Origin: an uncultured Scytonema sp.
GTDB lineage: Bacteria; Cyanobacteriota; Cyanobacteriia; Cyanobacteriales; Nostocaceae
Direction: 5' to 3'
DNA: 64,000 nucleotides
Assembly (NCBI GenBank): GCA_937873135.1
Contig: CALMVQ010000089.1
Span: 25,487-89,486, forward strand
Position 1 is the stretch's first letter. Each line of letters begins with the position of its first letter. This document shows, piece by piece, positions 48,901 to 57,900 of this stretch. Both the position numbers and the translations under genes were made by a program. Under the pieces are notes generated by a model that saw only the letters and a program-made list of their open reading frames with translations, did no database searches and was not told the origin of the DNA.

Positions 48901-49009
48901 CGAAGCGGGAGGGTATACGCCTTCAGATTTTTCGGCAGCAAAGATAGATCAAGAAAATTTGAGTAAGTTGCTGGCTCAGGCTGCTCAATCAGACGGGGGG
49001 AATTTTTAA
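42980..49009 (+). CDS. PKS module KS-AT(malonyl)-KR(degenerate)-ACP with a terminal epimerization domain
   Basis: 2,009 aa. KS 10-440: Cys in TTCSTSLVSVH, His in EAHGTGT and KTNIGHLD. AT 540-840: GHSIGEYVAA and HAFH, pointing to malonyl-CoA. KR 1165-1400: GGLGGIG is intact and tyrosine is kept (AAYPAAHIF), but the usual Asn is His and the Lys of the PKVxG motif is Thr (RSTGYG), so reduction is doubtful. Carrier 1455-1520 has GGDSVLG, the form found before E domains. E 1535-2000: IHHLAVDVGSWRILLEDI, EGNGRE (usually EGHGRE), SRTVGWFTTIYP, and a typical YTPSDFSAAK tail. A malonyl unit has no alpha stereocentre to invert, so the E domain's role is puzzling. The stop overlaps the next ATG by one base. 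Confidence 0.92.
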   Translation: MNDLHSPNSISQSEIAIIGMSGRFPGAKDVNTFWQNLRAGVESISIFSKQELESNGIDHTVLNSPSYVRARAVLEDVELFDASFFGFSAREAEIMDPQHRLFLECASEALESAGYDAETYRGAIAVYAGASISTYLLFNLYSNRDLLESVGSFQVLLGNNKDSLPTYVSYKLNLKGPSVNVQTTCSTSLVSVHLACQSLLSGECDIALAGGVSVRVPQKAGYFYQEGGISSPDGHCRAFDAKAQGTVSGDGVGIVVLKRLVNALADGDCIHAIIKGSAINNDGSVKVGYTAPSVDGQAAVISEAQAIAAIEPETVTYIEAHGTGTALGDPIEVAALTEAFRTRTEAKGFCAIGSLKTNIGHLDAAAGVAGLIKTVLALKHKLLPPSLHFEEPNPKIDFTNSPFYVKTSLSEWKTNGNPRRAGVSSFGIGGTNAHVVLEEAQRVKTSGESRSKQLLVLSAKTDSALDTATKNLVEHLKQHPDLNLADVAYTYHIGRRAFKHRRMVVCQNLEDAANALLTLDAKRVFTNFQESGEQPVVFMFSGQGSQYVNMGKQLYQSEPIFKEQIDDCSYLLEPHIRVDLRSLLYPKEQQYQDAAQQLLQTAIAQATLFVIEYSLAKLWMAWGVHPEAMIGHSIGEYVAATVAGVFSLEDALALVANRGKLMQQCKRGGMLSVQLPQQSVQPLLGRELSIAASNAPSYCVVSGTIQAVEQLQQQLQEKGVSCRRLHTNHAFHSQMMEPIIEPFTQLLQNVTLNPPKIPFISNVSGTWITATQAADPDYWVCHLRQPVRFNEGIAELLTTHERIFLEVGPGRTLSTFVKQHRTEELVALTSLRHPQEQQSDVAFLLNTLGRLWLFGVKIDWSGFYTHERRHRIPLPTYPFERQRYWIEANPEAALARVSQKSLDKKSNIADWFYIPSWKRSSQPVQGRYMASKPAQKLCWLVFVDTVEVGSQIAKRLELEGHNVITVTVGEQFTKLSECSTDRLCQRAYAINPQARDDYDALLKELSVLDLIPSAIAHFWSLTRNVLEESPHQFFDECQNLGFYSLLFLAQALGKQEITHSLQILVVTNNVQEVNGDENLCPEKATVLGICKVIPQEYSNITCRSIDVVIPESGTSQENQLIDQLLAEFTHHASENVVAYRSKHRWVQTFDPVQLEKPESGTIPLKFGGVYLITGGLGGIGLVLAEYLAQTICAKLILTGRSGLPPEKEWSQWLATHDHNDDISRKIKKVQALEALGAEVLVCSADIAHEEQMRAVMTQASKRFGQIHGVIHAAGIKLYRTLRQISRTECESQLRSTGYGLFVLEKILQGRELDFCLLVSSLSSVLGVLGMAAYPAAHIFTDAFVHKHNQTSSVSWISINCDNWQTQESSELATTLRDIDFRMTRLEGLEAFQHVLSLSKVNQVVVSVVDLQARIEKWIKPKIHRDSKLTEKASSSLFYSRPNLQNAYVAPRNEVEQIISKIWQELLGIKQVGIHDNFFELGGDSVLGIQVSAKAARAGFRLTPQQLFEHQTIAELAIMASTSQAIQAEQGLVTGSLPLTPIQHWFFEQNQPQAHHWNQAVLLEVLQVLDPILLEQAFRQILMHHDALRLRFMHSESGWQQVNASPEEMIPFTRLDLSALSTEFQKSAIEATAAEIQASLNLLTGPIVRFALFELGANSSSRLLVVIHHLAVDVGSWRILLEDIQTAYQQLSEEQAIQLPQKTTSFKQWSFQLKEYAHSTKLQQEMDYWLSELHKQVSCLPMDYPRGINTVASVQTVSVAMNAEETQALLQEIPSVYRTNTQEVLLTALAQAFAQWTGVNSLLVDLEGNGREVTIDNVDISRTVGWFTTIYPVLLDLENANNPGDALKIVKEQLRCISNEGINLGVLRYLSEDAAVTEKIRSLPQAEVIFLYLGQFSKSLSQSSLFKATREFSGSDRNPQGIRSHLLEVTGSITEGQLRVDWKYSLNVHRRETVKELSHSFVQVLRSLITHCQFPEAGGYTPSDFSAAKIDQENLSKLLAQAAQSDGGNF

Positions 49010-52000
49010 TGAAACAAGAGAATATTGAAGATATATACGAACTTTCACCGATGCAGCAGGGTATGCTTTTTCACACACTGGCTGCACCTAATTCGGGAGT
49101 GTATTTCGAGCAGTTTTGCTATACCTTGCAAACTCAGCTTAATGTCTCAGCTTTCTTGAAAGCTTGGCAGCGAGTTTTGGCACGGCACCCAATTTTGCGA
49201 ACCTCCTTCTACTGGAAAAACCTTGATAAGCCATATCAAGTGGTGTATCGGCAAGTGGATCTGCCTTGGGAATTTCTTGACTGGCGCAAACTATCTTTAC
49301 AGGAGCAACAAAGGCAGCTAGAAGCTTTCTTAAAAGCAGATCGCGAACGCGGCTTTGAACTTTCTCTAGCTCCATTGATACGCCTGGTATTGTTCCAGGT
49401 AACTGATGACACTTATCAATTTGTCTTCAGCTTTCACCACATACTGATGGAAGGTTGGTCTTTAACCTGGCTGTGGAAGGAATTCTATGGATTTTATCAT
49501 GCCTTTAGTCAAAGTCAAGATTTACACCTGGAACGCCCCCGTCCCTACAGAGAGTACATTGCTTGGCTACAGCAGCAAGACCTATCCAAAGCGGAAGCTT
49601 TCTGGCGCGAGACGCTCAAAGGATTCACGGTACCAACACCACTCGTGATGGCCAAAGCTTCGGGTAGCAACTCTTGTCAAGACGAAGACTATGATAGGCA
49701 ACACACCCAGCTGTCGGCGACATTTTCCGCTGCCCTGAAATCTTTTGCTCAAAAGCATCAGCTGACTTTGAACATACTGCTAAAGGGCGCTTGGGCGCTG
49801 CTTTTGAGCCGCTATAGCACTGAGTCAGATGTCGTTTTTGGAGCCACGTCTTCTGGTAGACCTGCTGCACTTGCGGAGGCAGAGTCTATGGTGGGACTCT
49901 TTATCAACACACTGCCACTGCGAGTACAAGTGCATAATGATGATTTCCTCCTGCCTTGGCTGAAAAAGCTTCAAGCCCAAGAAGTCCAGATGCGTCAGTA
50001 CGAGTACAGTTCGCTGATACAGATCCAACAATGGAGTGAGATTCCCCGTGGTCAACCACTATTCGAGAGCCTTTTAGTTTTTAATAACTATCTAGTAGAT
50101 TCTACTCAAGACAAGCTAGCTCAAAGCATGCGGAGCAGCAAATATTGGTCATTTGAAAAGACTAATTATCCCCTCACTGTGGTAGTAGGAACTAGTTTAG
50201 AGTTAAGTATAATTATTGCATATGATACCCATCGCTTCGACAGCTCTATTATTAGTCGAATGTTGGGGCATTTAAAGACCTTGCTGGAAGCTATTGTTGC
50301 TAACCCCGCTTGGCGACTTCGGGACTTGCCGTTGCTGACTGCACAAGAAAGTTATCAGTTATTGATAGAGTGGAATGATACTCAGGTTAAATATCCACGA
50401 CAGCAATCCATCCATCAGTTGTTTGAAGCTCAAGTTGAGCTAACACCGGATGCCATAGCTGTAGTTTTTGAAGACCAACAGTTGAGCTACTGTGAACTAA
50501 ATGCAAGAGCCAATCAACTGGGGCACCACCTGCACTCTCTGGGGGTGGAACCAGAAGTGCTAGTAGGAATTTGTGTGGAGAGAAGCTCCTTCGGAGCCGT
50601 TGCGCTAACGCTAGATATGGTTATTGGACTGTTGGGCATCCTTAAAGCGGGTGGAGCTTATGTACCCCTTGATCCAGCATATCCCCCAGAAAGATTAGCC
50701 TTCATATTGCAGAACGCTCAGATAACAGTGTTGCTGACTCAACAGCACCTAATGGAGAATTTCCCAGAATTTCAAACAAGGACTATTTGCCTAGACACAG
50801 ATTGGGGAAGTATTGCCAAAGAAAGCCAACACAATTTCATGAGTGAGTGTACAACTGATAACTTGGCTTATATCATCTACACCTCTGGCTCAACAGGTCA
50901 ACCCAAGGGTGTCTTAGTGAATCACGCCAATGTTGTCCGTCTATTGGCAGCAACACAGTCCTGGTATAACTTTAACCAACAGGATGTCTTTTCACTGTTC
51001 CACTCAATTGCTTTTGATTTCTCAGTTTGGGAACTTTGGGGTGCCTTATTATATGGTGGGCGGCTAGTAATTGTACCATACTGGCTGAGTCGTTCACCAC
51101 AAGAGTTCTACAAATTTTTGTTACAGCAGCAAGTGACAGTACTCAACCAGACGCCTTCTGCTTTTCGACAACTCATACAAGCAGAGGAATTGTTAGAATG
51201 TGTCCAACAGTTGAACCTGCGACTGGTGATTTTTGGTGGAGAAGCACTGGAACTTCAGAGCTTGAAACCGTGGTTCGAACGCCACGGTGACCAGTCTCCC
51301 CAGTTAGTCAATATGTACGGTATCACAGAAACGACTGTGCATGTTACCTACAAACCACTGACGGTGGCAGATTTAAACCTTGGTTTAGGAAGTGTGATCG
51401 GTCGTCCAATTCCCGACTTACAAGTCTACGTGTTAGATCAACATCAGCAGCCAGTACCCATCGGAGTTCCGGGTGAGATGTACATTGGTGGGGCAGGTTT
51501 AGCCCGAGGATATCTGAATCGTCCCGATTTAACTTGCCATTCGTTTATTCCCAACCCTTTTAGCTCCGAACCGAGTGCACGCCTTTATCGGTCTGGTGAC
51601 TTAGGGCGTTACCTGCCTAATGGAGACATCGAATACTTAGGACGTATTGACCACCAAGTGAAGATTCGCGGCTTCCGCATTGAACTTGGAGAGATTGAGG
51701 CGGTGCTAGCTCAACACCCGGCGGTACTCGAGACTGTGGTGCTGGCGCGGGAGACTCAACCCAGTGAAAAGCAGTTGGTAGCTTATGTTGTCAAGAGTAA
51801 AGAGCAAATACCTACGACTAATGAACTGCGGAACTTCTTGAGAGAGAAGTTGCCTGAATATATGCTACCAGTGGTCTTCGTGTTCTTGGATGCGCTGCCC
51901 CTAACGCCCAATGGTAAAGTAAATCGCAAAGCATTGCCTGCACCCAATGCAACACAGCTATTATCCGAATCAAATTTTGCTGCTCCTGCCACACCAATAG

Positions 52001-53682
52001 AGCAAATGCTAGCAGGAATCTGGGCAGAGGTTCTTGGTCTTGAAAAAGTAGGCCTTCACAATAACTTTTTTGAGTTGGGAGGACACTCCTTGCTAGCGAC
52101 TCGCGTAATTTCCCGCGTGCAGCAAGTTTTTCAGCAAGAACTGCCTTTACATCGCTTATTTGAACAACCAACAATAGCTAGACTAGCCAGGGAAATTGAA
52201 AAAGTCACCCAAGACAGCTTGGGAGTTGAAACAAAAACCATTGAGAGGATTTCCCGCTCACAAGAGTTACCCCTATCATTTGCCCAACAACGGTTATGGT
52301 TCCTTGCTCAGTTAGAACCAAACAACCCCTTCTACAATATTCCTGCTGCTGTTCGCCTAGAAGGACAATTGAATCTAAGCGCACTACAACAAAGTTTCAA
52401 TGAAATTCTACGTCGCCACGAAGCATTGCGAACCAATTTCCAGACACTAGAAGGGCAACCCGTAGCAATCATCTCATCAGTCACATCACTACCGTTACTC
52501 ATAATTGACATCAGTGAATTAGCTTCAAATCAACAACAAGCCTCAGTCAGAAAACTGGTAGATAAAGAAGCTCAACGACTTTTTAACCTCAACAGTGACT
52601 TGCTGCTACGAGTCAAACTACTGCGCCTGAGAGAACAAGAGCACATAGTACTACTGACGATGCACCATATTGCCTATGACGGTTGGTCAACAAGCGTGCT
52701 AGTGCGTGAGTTGGCAACACTTTATCAAGCTTTTTACGAGCAGCAACCGTCACCGTTAGCTGAGCTGCCAATCCAATATGTAGACTTCGCAGCTTGGCAG
52801 GGGCAATGGCTACAAACTGAGATACTACAATTCCAGATAGCTTACTGGAAAAAGCAGTTAGAGGGCGCACCAACAGTACTGGAGTTACCCACTGACTACC
52901 CACGGGCCGCCGTTCAGACATTTCGGGGTGCTACCCATTTATTCGAGCTATCTGTTGAGCTATCACAAGCCATTAACAAATTGAGTCAACAGGAGGGATG
53001 CACTTTATTTATGACCCTGCTGGCTGCTTTTACGATTTTACTCTCGTGCTACAGTGGTCAGGAAGATATTGTCGTCGGCTCTCCCATTGCCAATCGTAAC
53101 CGCGTCGAACTTGAGGGACTGATTGGGCTATTCCTTAATACGCTGGCATTGCGTACAGATCTGTCAGGCGATCCTACCTTCTTGGAGTTACTCACAAGGG
53201 TACGCCAGGTAACCTTAGGAGCTTATTCTCACAAGGATCTGCCGTTTGAAAAGTTAGTACAGGAATTGGCCCCAAAGCGGAACCTCCGTTACAGTCCATT
53301 ATTTCAAGTATGGTTCGCCCTTCAGAATGTACCGACGACAAAGCTGAAGCTTCCTGGACTGACTCTAAGCTTACTTGAGATTGACAACACAACGGTGCAA
53401 TTTGATCTAGAGCTTTTCGTTTCAGAGGGAGTGGAAGGTCTTTCTGCTTGCTTTAAATACAACACAGACTTGTTTAATGCTACAACGATCGCTCAAATGG
53501 CGAATCATTTTGAAATATTGTTACTAGACATTGTTGAGCAGCCCAATACTAGGTTAAAGGCTTTAGCAGAAAGACTCACCGAGGCAGACAGCCAACAGGC
53601 ACTCGTCACAGCAAAAGAGTTCAAAAAAGCCGATCTCCAAATGTTAAAGAACATCAAGCGGAATAGACATCAAGAAAAATGA
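49009..53682 (+). CDS. NRPS C-A(Thr)-PCP-C
   Basis: 1,557 aa; the ATG overlaps the previous stop (TAATG) and GGGGGAA lies just upstream, so translation is coupled. C1, 1-450, is of the type that follows E domains (NIEDIYELSPMQQGMLFH); its motif is HHILMEGWS, with Glu for the conserved Asp. A, 460-965, pocket D-F-W-N-I-G-M-V-H, the exact threonine code. An 8-residue insertion (SFGAVALT) interrupts the conserved VERSLDMVIGLLG stretch of the A domain. PCP about 990-1055 (GGHSL). C2, 1085-1520, is LCL type with intact HHIAYDGWS. Thus it condenses Thr and ends with the C domain for the next residue, whose A-PCP lies in the gene at 54937. Confidence 0.92.
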   Translation: MKQENIEDIYELSPMQQGMLFHTLAAPNSGVYFEQFCYTLQTQLNVSAFLKAWQRVLARHPILRTSFYWKNLDKPYQVVYRQVDLPWEFLDWRKLSLQEQQRQLEAFLKADRERGFELSLAPLIRLVLFQVTDDTYQFVFSFHHILMEGWSLTWLWKEFYGFYHAFSQSQDLHLERPRPYREYIAWLQQQDLSKAEAFWRETLKGFTVPTPLVMAKASGSNSCQDEDYDRQHTQLSATFSAALKSFAQKHQLTLNILLKGAWALLLSRYSTESDVVFGATSSGRPAALAEAESMVGLFINTLPLRVQVHNDDFLLPWLKKLQAQEVQMRQYEYSSLIQIQQWSEIPRGQPLFESLLVFNNYLVDSTQDKLAQSMRSSKYWSFEKTNYPLTVVVGTSLELSIIIAYDTHRFDSSIISRMLGHLKTLLEAIVANPAWRLRDLPLLTAQESYQLLIEWNDTQVKYPRQQSIHQLFEAQVELTPDAIAVVFEDQQLSYCELNARANQLGHHLHSLGVEPEVLVGICVERSSFGAVALTLDMVIGLLGILKAGGAYVPLDPAYPPERLAFILQNAQITVLLTQQHLMENFPEFQTRTICLDTDWGSIAKESQHNFMSECTTDNLAYIIYTSGSTGQPKGVLVNHANVVRLLAATQSWYNFNQQDVFSLFHSIAFDFSVWELWGALLYGGRLVIVPYWLSRSPQEFYKFLLQQQVTVLNQTPSAFRQLIQAEELLECVQQLNLRLVIFGGEALELQSLKPWFERHGDQSPQLVNMYGITETTVHVTYKPLTVADLNLGLGSVIGRPIPDLQVYVLDQHQQPVPIGVPGEMYIGGAGLARGYLNRPDLTCHSFIPNPFSSEPSARLYRSGDLGRYLPNGDIEYLGRIDHQVKIRGFRIELGEIEAVLAQHPAVLETVVLARETQPSEKQLVAYVVKSKEQIPTTNELRNFLREKLPEYMLPVVFVFLDALPLTPNGKVNRKALPAPNATQLLSESNFAAPATPIEQMLAGIWAEVLGLEKVGLHNNFFELGGHSLLATRVISRVQQVFQQELPLHRLFEQPTIARLAREIEKVTQDSLGVETKTIERISRSQELPLSFAQQRLWFLAQLEPNNPFYNIPAAVRLEGQLNLSALQQSFNEILRRHEALRTNFQTLEGQPVAIISSVTSLPLLIIDISELASNQQQASVRKLVDKEAQRLFNLNSDLLLRVKLLRLREQEHIVLLTMHHIAYDGWSTSVLVRELATLYQAFYEQQPSPLAELPIQYVDFAAWQGQWLQTEILQFQIAYWKKQLEGAPTVLELPTDYPRAAVQTFRGATHLFELSVELSQAINKLSQQEGCTLFMTLLAAFTILLSCYSGQEDIVVGSPIANRNRVELEGLIGLFLNTLALRTDLSGDPTFLELLTRVRQVTLGAYSHKDLPFEKLVQELAPKRNLRYSPLFQVWFALQNVPTTKLKLPGLTLSLLEIDNTTVQFDLELFVSEGVEGLSACFKYNTDLFNATTIAQMANHFEILLLDIVEQPNTRLKALAERLTEADSQQALVTAKEFKKADLQMLKNIKRNRHQEK
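50587..50610 (+). repeat. 24-nt in-frame repeat insertion in an A domain
   Basis: The inserted codons encode SFGAVALT between VERS and LDMVIG, which are contiguous in all other A domains here. The bases form GCTCC-TTC-GGAGC followed by GTTGCGCTAACG, a well-known type of cyanobacterial interspersed repeat. Its GCGCTAACG part also appears at about 62720 in the decayed transposase. The frame is preserved. Confidence 0.75.
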
Positions 53683-53683
53683 C

Positions 53684-53708
53684 GTAGGGGCGAACGGCTG
53701 TTCGCCCT
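53684..53708. repeat. second copy of the GGGCGAAC/GTTCGCCC palindrome
   Basis: A 25-nt stretch identical to part of the repeat at 1970-1997, placed one base after the NRPS stop and before the stand-alone TauD gene. It can form an 8-bp hairpin in the mRNA and might shape expression between the two genes. No T-run follows. Confidence 0.75.
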
Positions 53709-53774
53709 GAACTCACCCATAATTAATTTTCTAATAACAACAGTCCATCAAAATTGTAAAGCGGAGAATGTGCA

Positions 53775-54830
53775 ATGAACGATCCAAAACTTGAAATAGT
53801 CGGTATTCCAAAGTTAGGATATGTCAAGCGTAAAGGTATCACCGTCTCTCAAGAAGGACCAATCAAGGTAGAGTGTTTACCATGCGGACAGTCTATCCCC
53901 CAGGTAGTCCAATCGGCTGTTGATGGAGTCAATCTAGTGGATTGGGCGGCCAGCAATAGGGAATTTATTGAGACACTGTTGTTGAAACACAGAGCAATAC
54001 TTTTCCGGAATTTCAATGTGAAGGCAATAACTGAGTTTGAGCAGTTTGTCAAGGCAACTTCCAACGGCGAATTGTTGGAGTATCGCGATCGCTCGACGCC
54101 ACGCACAACGCAAGGCAACCGAATTTACACATCAACAGTTCATCCAGCAGCTCAGCGGATTAATCTCCATAATGAAGGGACGTATTGGCTAAAATGGCCT
54201 TTGAAAATCTACTTTTGCTGCCTTTCCATCTCACAGCAGGGTGGCGAGACACCGATTGCCGACGTGCGAAAAGTTTACCAACGTATTCATCCTGAGATTC
54301 GAGATCGATTTATTGAAAAGAAAATGATGCTTGTCCGGAATTACAATGATGGTTTCGGGCTGACGTGGCAAGATGTTTACCAGACTAACGACAGAGCTGA
54401 GGTGGAGAAGTATTGCCGCAACAATCTGATTGAATTCGAGTGGAAAGATGGCGATCGCTTGCAAACTTATCAAATTCGTCCAGCAGTTCAAAAACATCCC
54501 CAAACGGGTGAACTTCTTTGGTTCAATCACGCTGCCTTCTTTCACTACACCACGTTAGAGGCGAATATCCGCGAAGTCTTGCTTTCCGAGTTCAATGAGG
54601 ATGGACTTCCTTATAACACCTATTACGGCGATGGAACAGCGATTAAACCGACTGACGTTGAGCACATTTGCCAAGCTTATCAACAGGAAAAAGTGGTCTT
54701 TTCTTGGCAGGAAGGCGATATTTTGATGCTCGATAATATGTCGATCGCACATGGGCGGGAACCCTATGTCGGTGAACGACAAGTCGTAGTGGCTATGAGC
54801 GAAGCTTTTATCGGTTCAGACAGTTTATAG
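53775..54830 (+). CDS. TauD/SyrP-like Fe(II)/2OG dioxygenase (stand-alone)
   Basis: 351 aa; AGCGGAG lies upstream of the ATG. Close paralogue of the dioxygenase half of 31898-34300: ILFRNFNVKAITEFEQFVK, YRDRSTPRTTQGNRIYTST, NLHNEGTYWLKWP (first metal His and Glu), QQGGETPIADVRKV, WFNHAAFFHYTTL, NTYYGDG, DNMSIAHGREPYVG (second His) with a following Arg-Gln. A family of carrier-bound amino-acid beta-hydroxylases is the best match. It sits between a gene ending in an active C domain and a gene opening with a degenerate C-like domain, as in the first cassette. The likely substrate is the residue activated by the DSALIAEVWK A domain on the next protein. Confidence 0.88.
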   Translation: MNDPKLEIVGIPKLGYVKRKGITVSQEGPIKVECLPCGQSIPQVVQSAVDGVNLVDWAASNREFIETLLLKHRAILFRNFNVKAITEFEQFVKATSNGELLEYRDRSTPRTTQGNRIYTSTVHPAAQRINLHNEGTYWLKWPLKIYFCCLSISQQGGETPIADVRKVYQRIHPEIRDRFIEKKMMLVRNYNDGFGLTWQDVYQTNDRAEVEKYCRNNLIEFEWKDGDRLQTYQIRPAVQKHPQTGELLWFNHAAFFHYTTLEANIREVLLSEFNEDGLPYNTYYGDGTAIKPTDVEHICQAYQQEKVVFSWQEGDILMLDNMSIAHGREPYVGERQVVVAMSEAFIGSDSL

Positions 54831-54874
54831 AAAACTTGTGGCTTTGCTGATTTAAAGTATGAATTAGCACGCGC

Positions 54875-54900
54875 GTAAAGACGCAAAGACGCAAAAAGTC
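54875..54900 (+). repeat. short AAAGACGC tandem repeat
   Basis: Two tandem AAAGACGC units and a partial third (AAAAAGTC) in the 106-bp gap before the last NRPS gene. The related CGCAAAGACGC also appears near 31066. Interspersed cyanobacterial repeat, no function evident. Confidence 0.5.
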
Positions 54901-54936
54901 GTTCAAATATAGTATAACTCATTAAAGGAGAAAATT

Positions 54937-57900
54937 ATGACTGCAACATTGAATATGCAGGAGAATATTGAAGGCTTTGAGCTCTCGCCACAGCAAAAAC
55001 ATCTTTGGTTGTTGCAGTCAAAGGATCGCAGTGTGCCTTATCGTGCTCAGTGTACTGTATTGCTTGAGGGAGATTTTGAGCCAGAGCTTTTAATGTCAGT
55101 TATTGAACAAGCGATCCATCGCCATGAAATTCTCCGCACTTTCTTTATTTGCTCTACCGGGATGACGATTCCGCTTCAGGCGATCGCTGATAACAGTATT
55201 CCATTAAGCGACTACCATCATCTCAGCAATTTGAATCCCCTGGAACAAGTAGCCAAAATCAAGGAACTTTGGGATAATATTGGTCAGTGCCCCTTCAACT
55301 TTGTACAAGGTCCACTGTTATATCTGTCTGTTGTCACACTATCAGCAGATAAACATCTATTATTATTGAGCATACCTGCGTTGTGTAGCGATACAGCTGG
55401 TCTTAAGAATCTAGTGCGGGAAATTAGCTGTTTATATGCTGCATACTTGAATGGCAAGGAAATTGACGAAGAGTCGATGCAATACGCAGACATCTCTCAA
55501 TGGCAAAATGAGTTATTGGCAGCAGAAGACAGAGAAACAGGAAGAGCGTATTGGCGCAAGCAAAATATTTCTGATTCCGATCTTCAAGCTGTGAAACTCA
55601 TGATTGAAAATCAGCTTCACTCTGAACCGGGATTTGAACCTCGTTTTCTCACTGTGACGATTACTCCTGATACAGTAACACAGATCGAGGGACTCGTCCA
55701 TAAGTATGGAATTTCAACGGATGTCTTCTTACTGGTGTGTTGGCAAATCCTACTATGGCGTCTTACTGGACATTCAGATATAATTGTTGGCACCGCCTAT
55801 GACGGTCGCAAATATGAAGAACTCAAAGAAGTCATCGGGCTGTTTGCCAAATATTTACCGCTTCGATGTCATCTAGAAGAAAAATCCCAGGTGAGTGAAT
55901 TATTGGAGCAGGTTCATAAGTTGTCAAGCGATGCCTATACATGGCAGGAGTATTTTTCTTGGGAGCAAATCATCAAATCTACTGGCAACAGTATAGAGCC
56001 AGGTTTTTTCCCTTTTTGCTTTGATTTTGACAAACAGCCAGCGAAGTATCTGGTTGCCGACATTTCATTTTCAATTAACCAGCAGTATACCTGTGTTGAC
56101 CGTTTCCAAGTAAAACTCTCTTGTATTCAGCAGGATGATGCTCTAATTGCAGAATTTCACTACAATGCTAACAAATTTTTTGCAGATGACATTAAATGTT
56201 TAGCGGGACAATTTCAAACGTTGTTAGAAAGTGTCATCAAAAATCCTCAGGCGAGCATTGGTGAGTTAGAGATACTGAGCGATGTTGATCGACAAAAACT
56301 GTTAGTCGAATTTAATAACACGAAGACTGATTACCCTCTAGACAAGTGCATTCACGAACTGTTTGAAGAACAAGCTGCACGTACACCGGACAATATCGCC
56401 GTTGTGTATGAGGGTGAGCACATAACATACTCTCAGCTTAACCAGAGCGCAAATCAACTGGCGCATTACTTACAAAAGCTGGGAGTGAAACAGGAGGTGC
56501 TGGTGCCAATTTGTATGGAGCGTTCTCTGGAAATGATGATCGGAGTTCTTGGTATCCTTAAGGCAGGTGGTGCGTATTTACCAGTAGACCCAACGTATCC
56601 AGAGGAGAGATTGACATTTATACTGGAAGATGCTCAGTCTCCGCTATTGTTGGCTCAACAGCGTATTGCCCTGAAGCTGCCCAAGCAAGAGAAACGTGTA
56701 GTCTTTTTGGACACTGACTGGGAGTTCGTGGCTTTTGAAAGCAAAGAGAATCCAATTAGTGGGTTGACTCCCGACAACCTTGCCTACGTCATTTACACCT
56801 CAGGTTCTACAGGGCAGCCCAAAGGAGTACTAGTCACGCATCACAACTTGCTTCACTCGACAAGTGCTCGTTTTACCTACTACTGCGAACCACCGACAAG
56901 CTTCTTATTGCTTTCTTCGTTAGCCTTCGACAGTTCAGTTGCCTGCATATTTTGGACTTTGTGTCAAGGTGGAACTCTTGTACTGCCACAGCAGAAGTTC
57001 CAGCAAGATCCGCAAGAGATCACAAAATTAATAGCTGAAAATCAAGTTTCACATTTACTGAGTCTTCCGTCTTTTTATGCTCTGATTTTGACAATGGGGG
57101 AACCAGAACATCTCGTTGGGCTGCGTACCGTGATTGTTGCAGGTGAATCTTGTCCAACAAAGTTAATTTCACTTCACAGTGAGCGACTTGAGCAAACATC
57201 CCTGTATAATGAATACGGACCAACAGAGGCAACAGTTTGGAGCAGTGTATACAAATGTCAGCCTCAAAAACAGATAACACAGGTGCCAATTGGTAGTCCT
57301 ATTGCTAACACGCAAATCTACATCCTAGACTCCTATCTCCAACCAGTCCCCATTAAGGTTCCCGGAGAAGTGTACATTGGTGGTGCTGGGTTGGCACGAG
57401 GCTACCTCAACCGTTCGGACTTGACAGCAGAGAAATTTATTGCTAACCCCAATAGCAGGGAAGTGGGGGCACGCCTGTACAAAACTGGCGACTTAGCTCG
57501 TTATCTACCAGACGGAAATATCGAGTTTATGGATCGAAGCGATCGCCAGGTAAAGATTCGCGGTTTCCGCATTGAACTAGGCGAAATCGAAGCGGTACTC
57601 ACTGCACACCCCCAGGTGCGACAAGCAGCTGTTATTGCCCGAGAAGAAAACCAATCAGGTAACAAGCGTCTAGTAGCCTATGTTACCGCTAACCTTGAAC
57701 CACTTACCATCAGTGAACTGCGTGGCTTCCTCAAACAGAAGCTCCCCGAGTACATGGTGCCTTCAGTCTTTGTCATACTAGATGCCTTGCCTCTAACCCC
57801 CAACGGTAAGGTAAACCGCCACGCCTTACCCACAGCAGATATATCCCACATGAGTCGAGAAGCTGGTTTTGTTGCACCTCGCACTCCCACCGAAGAGTTA

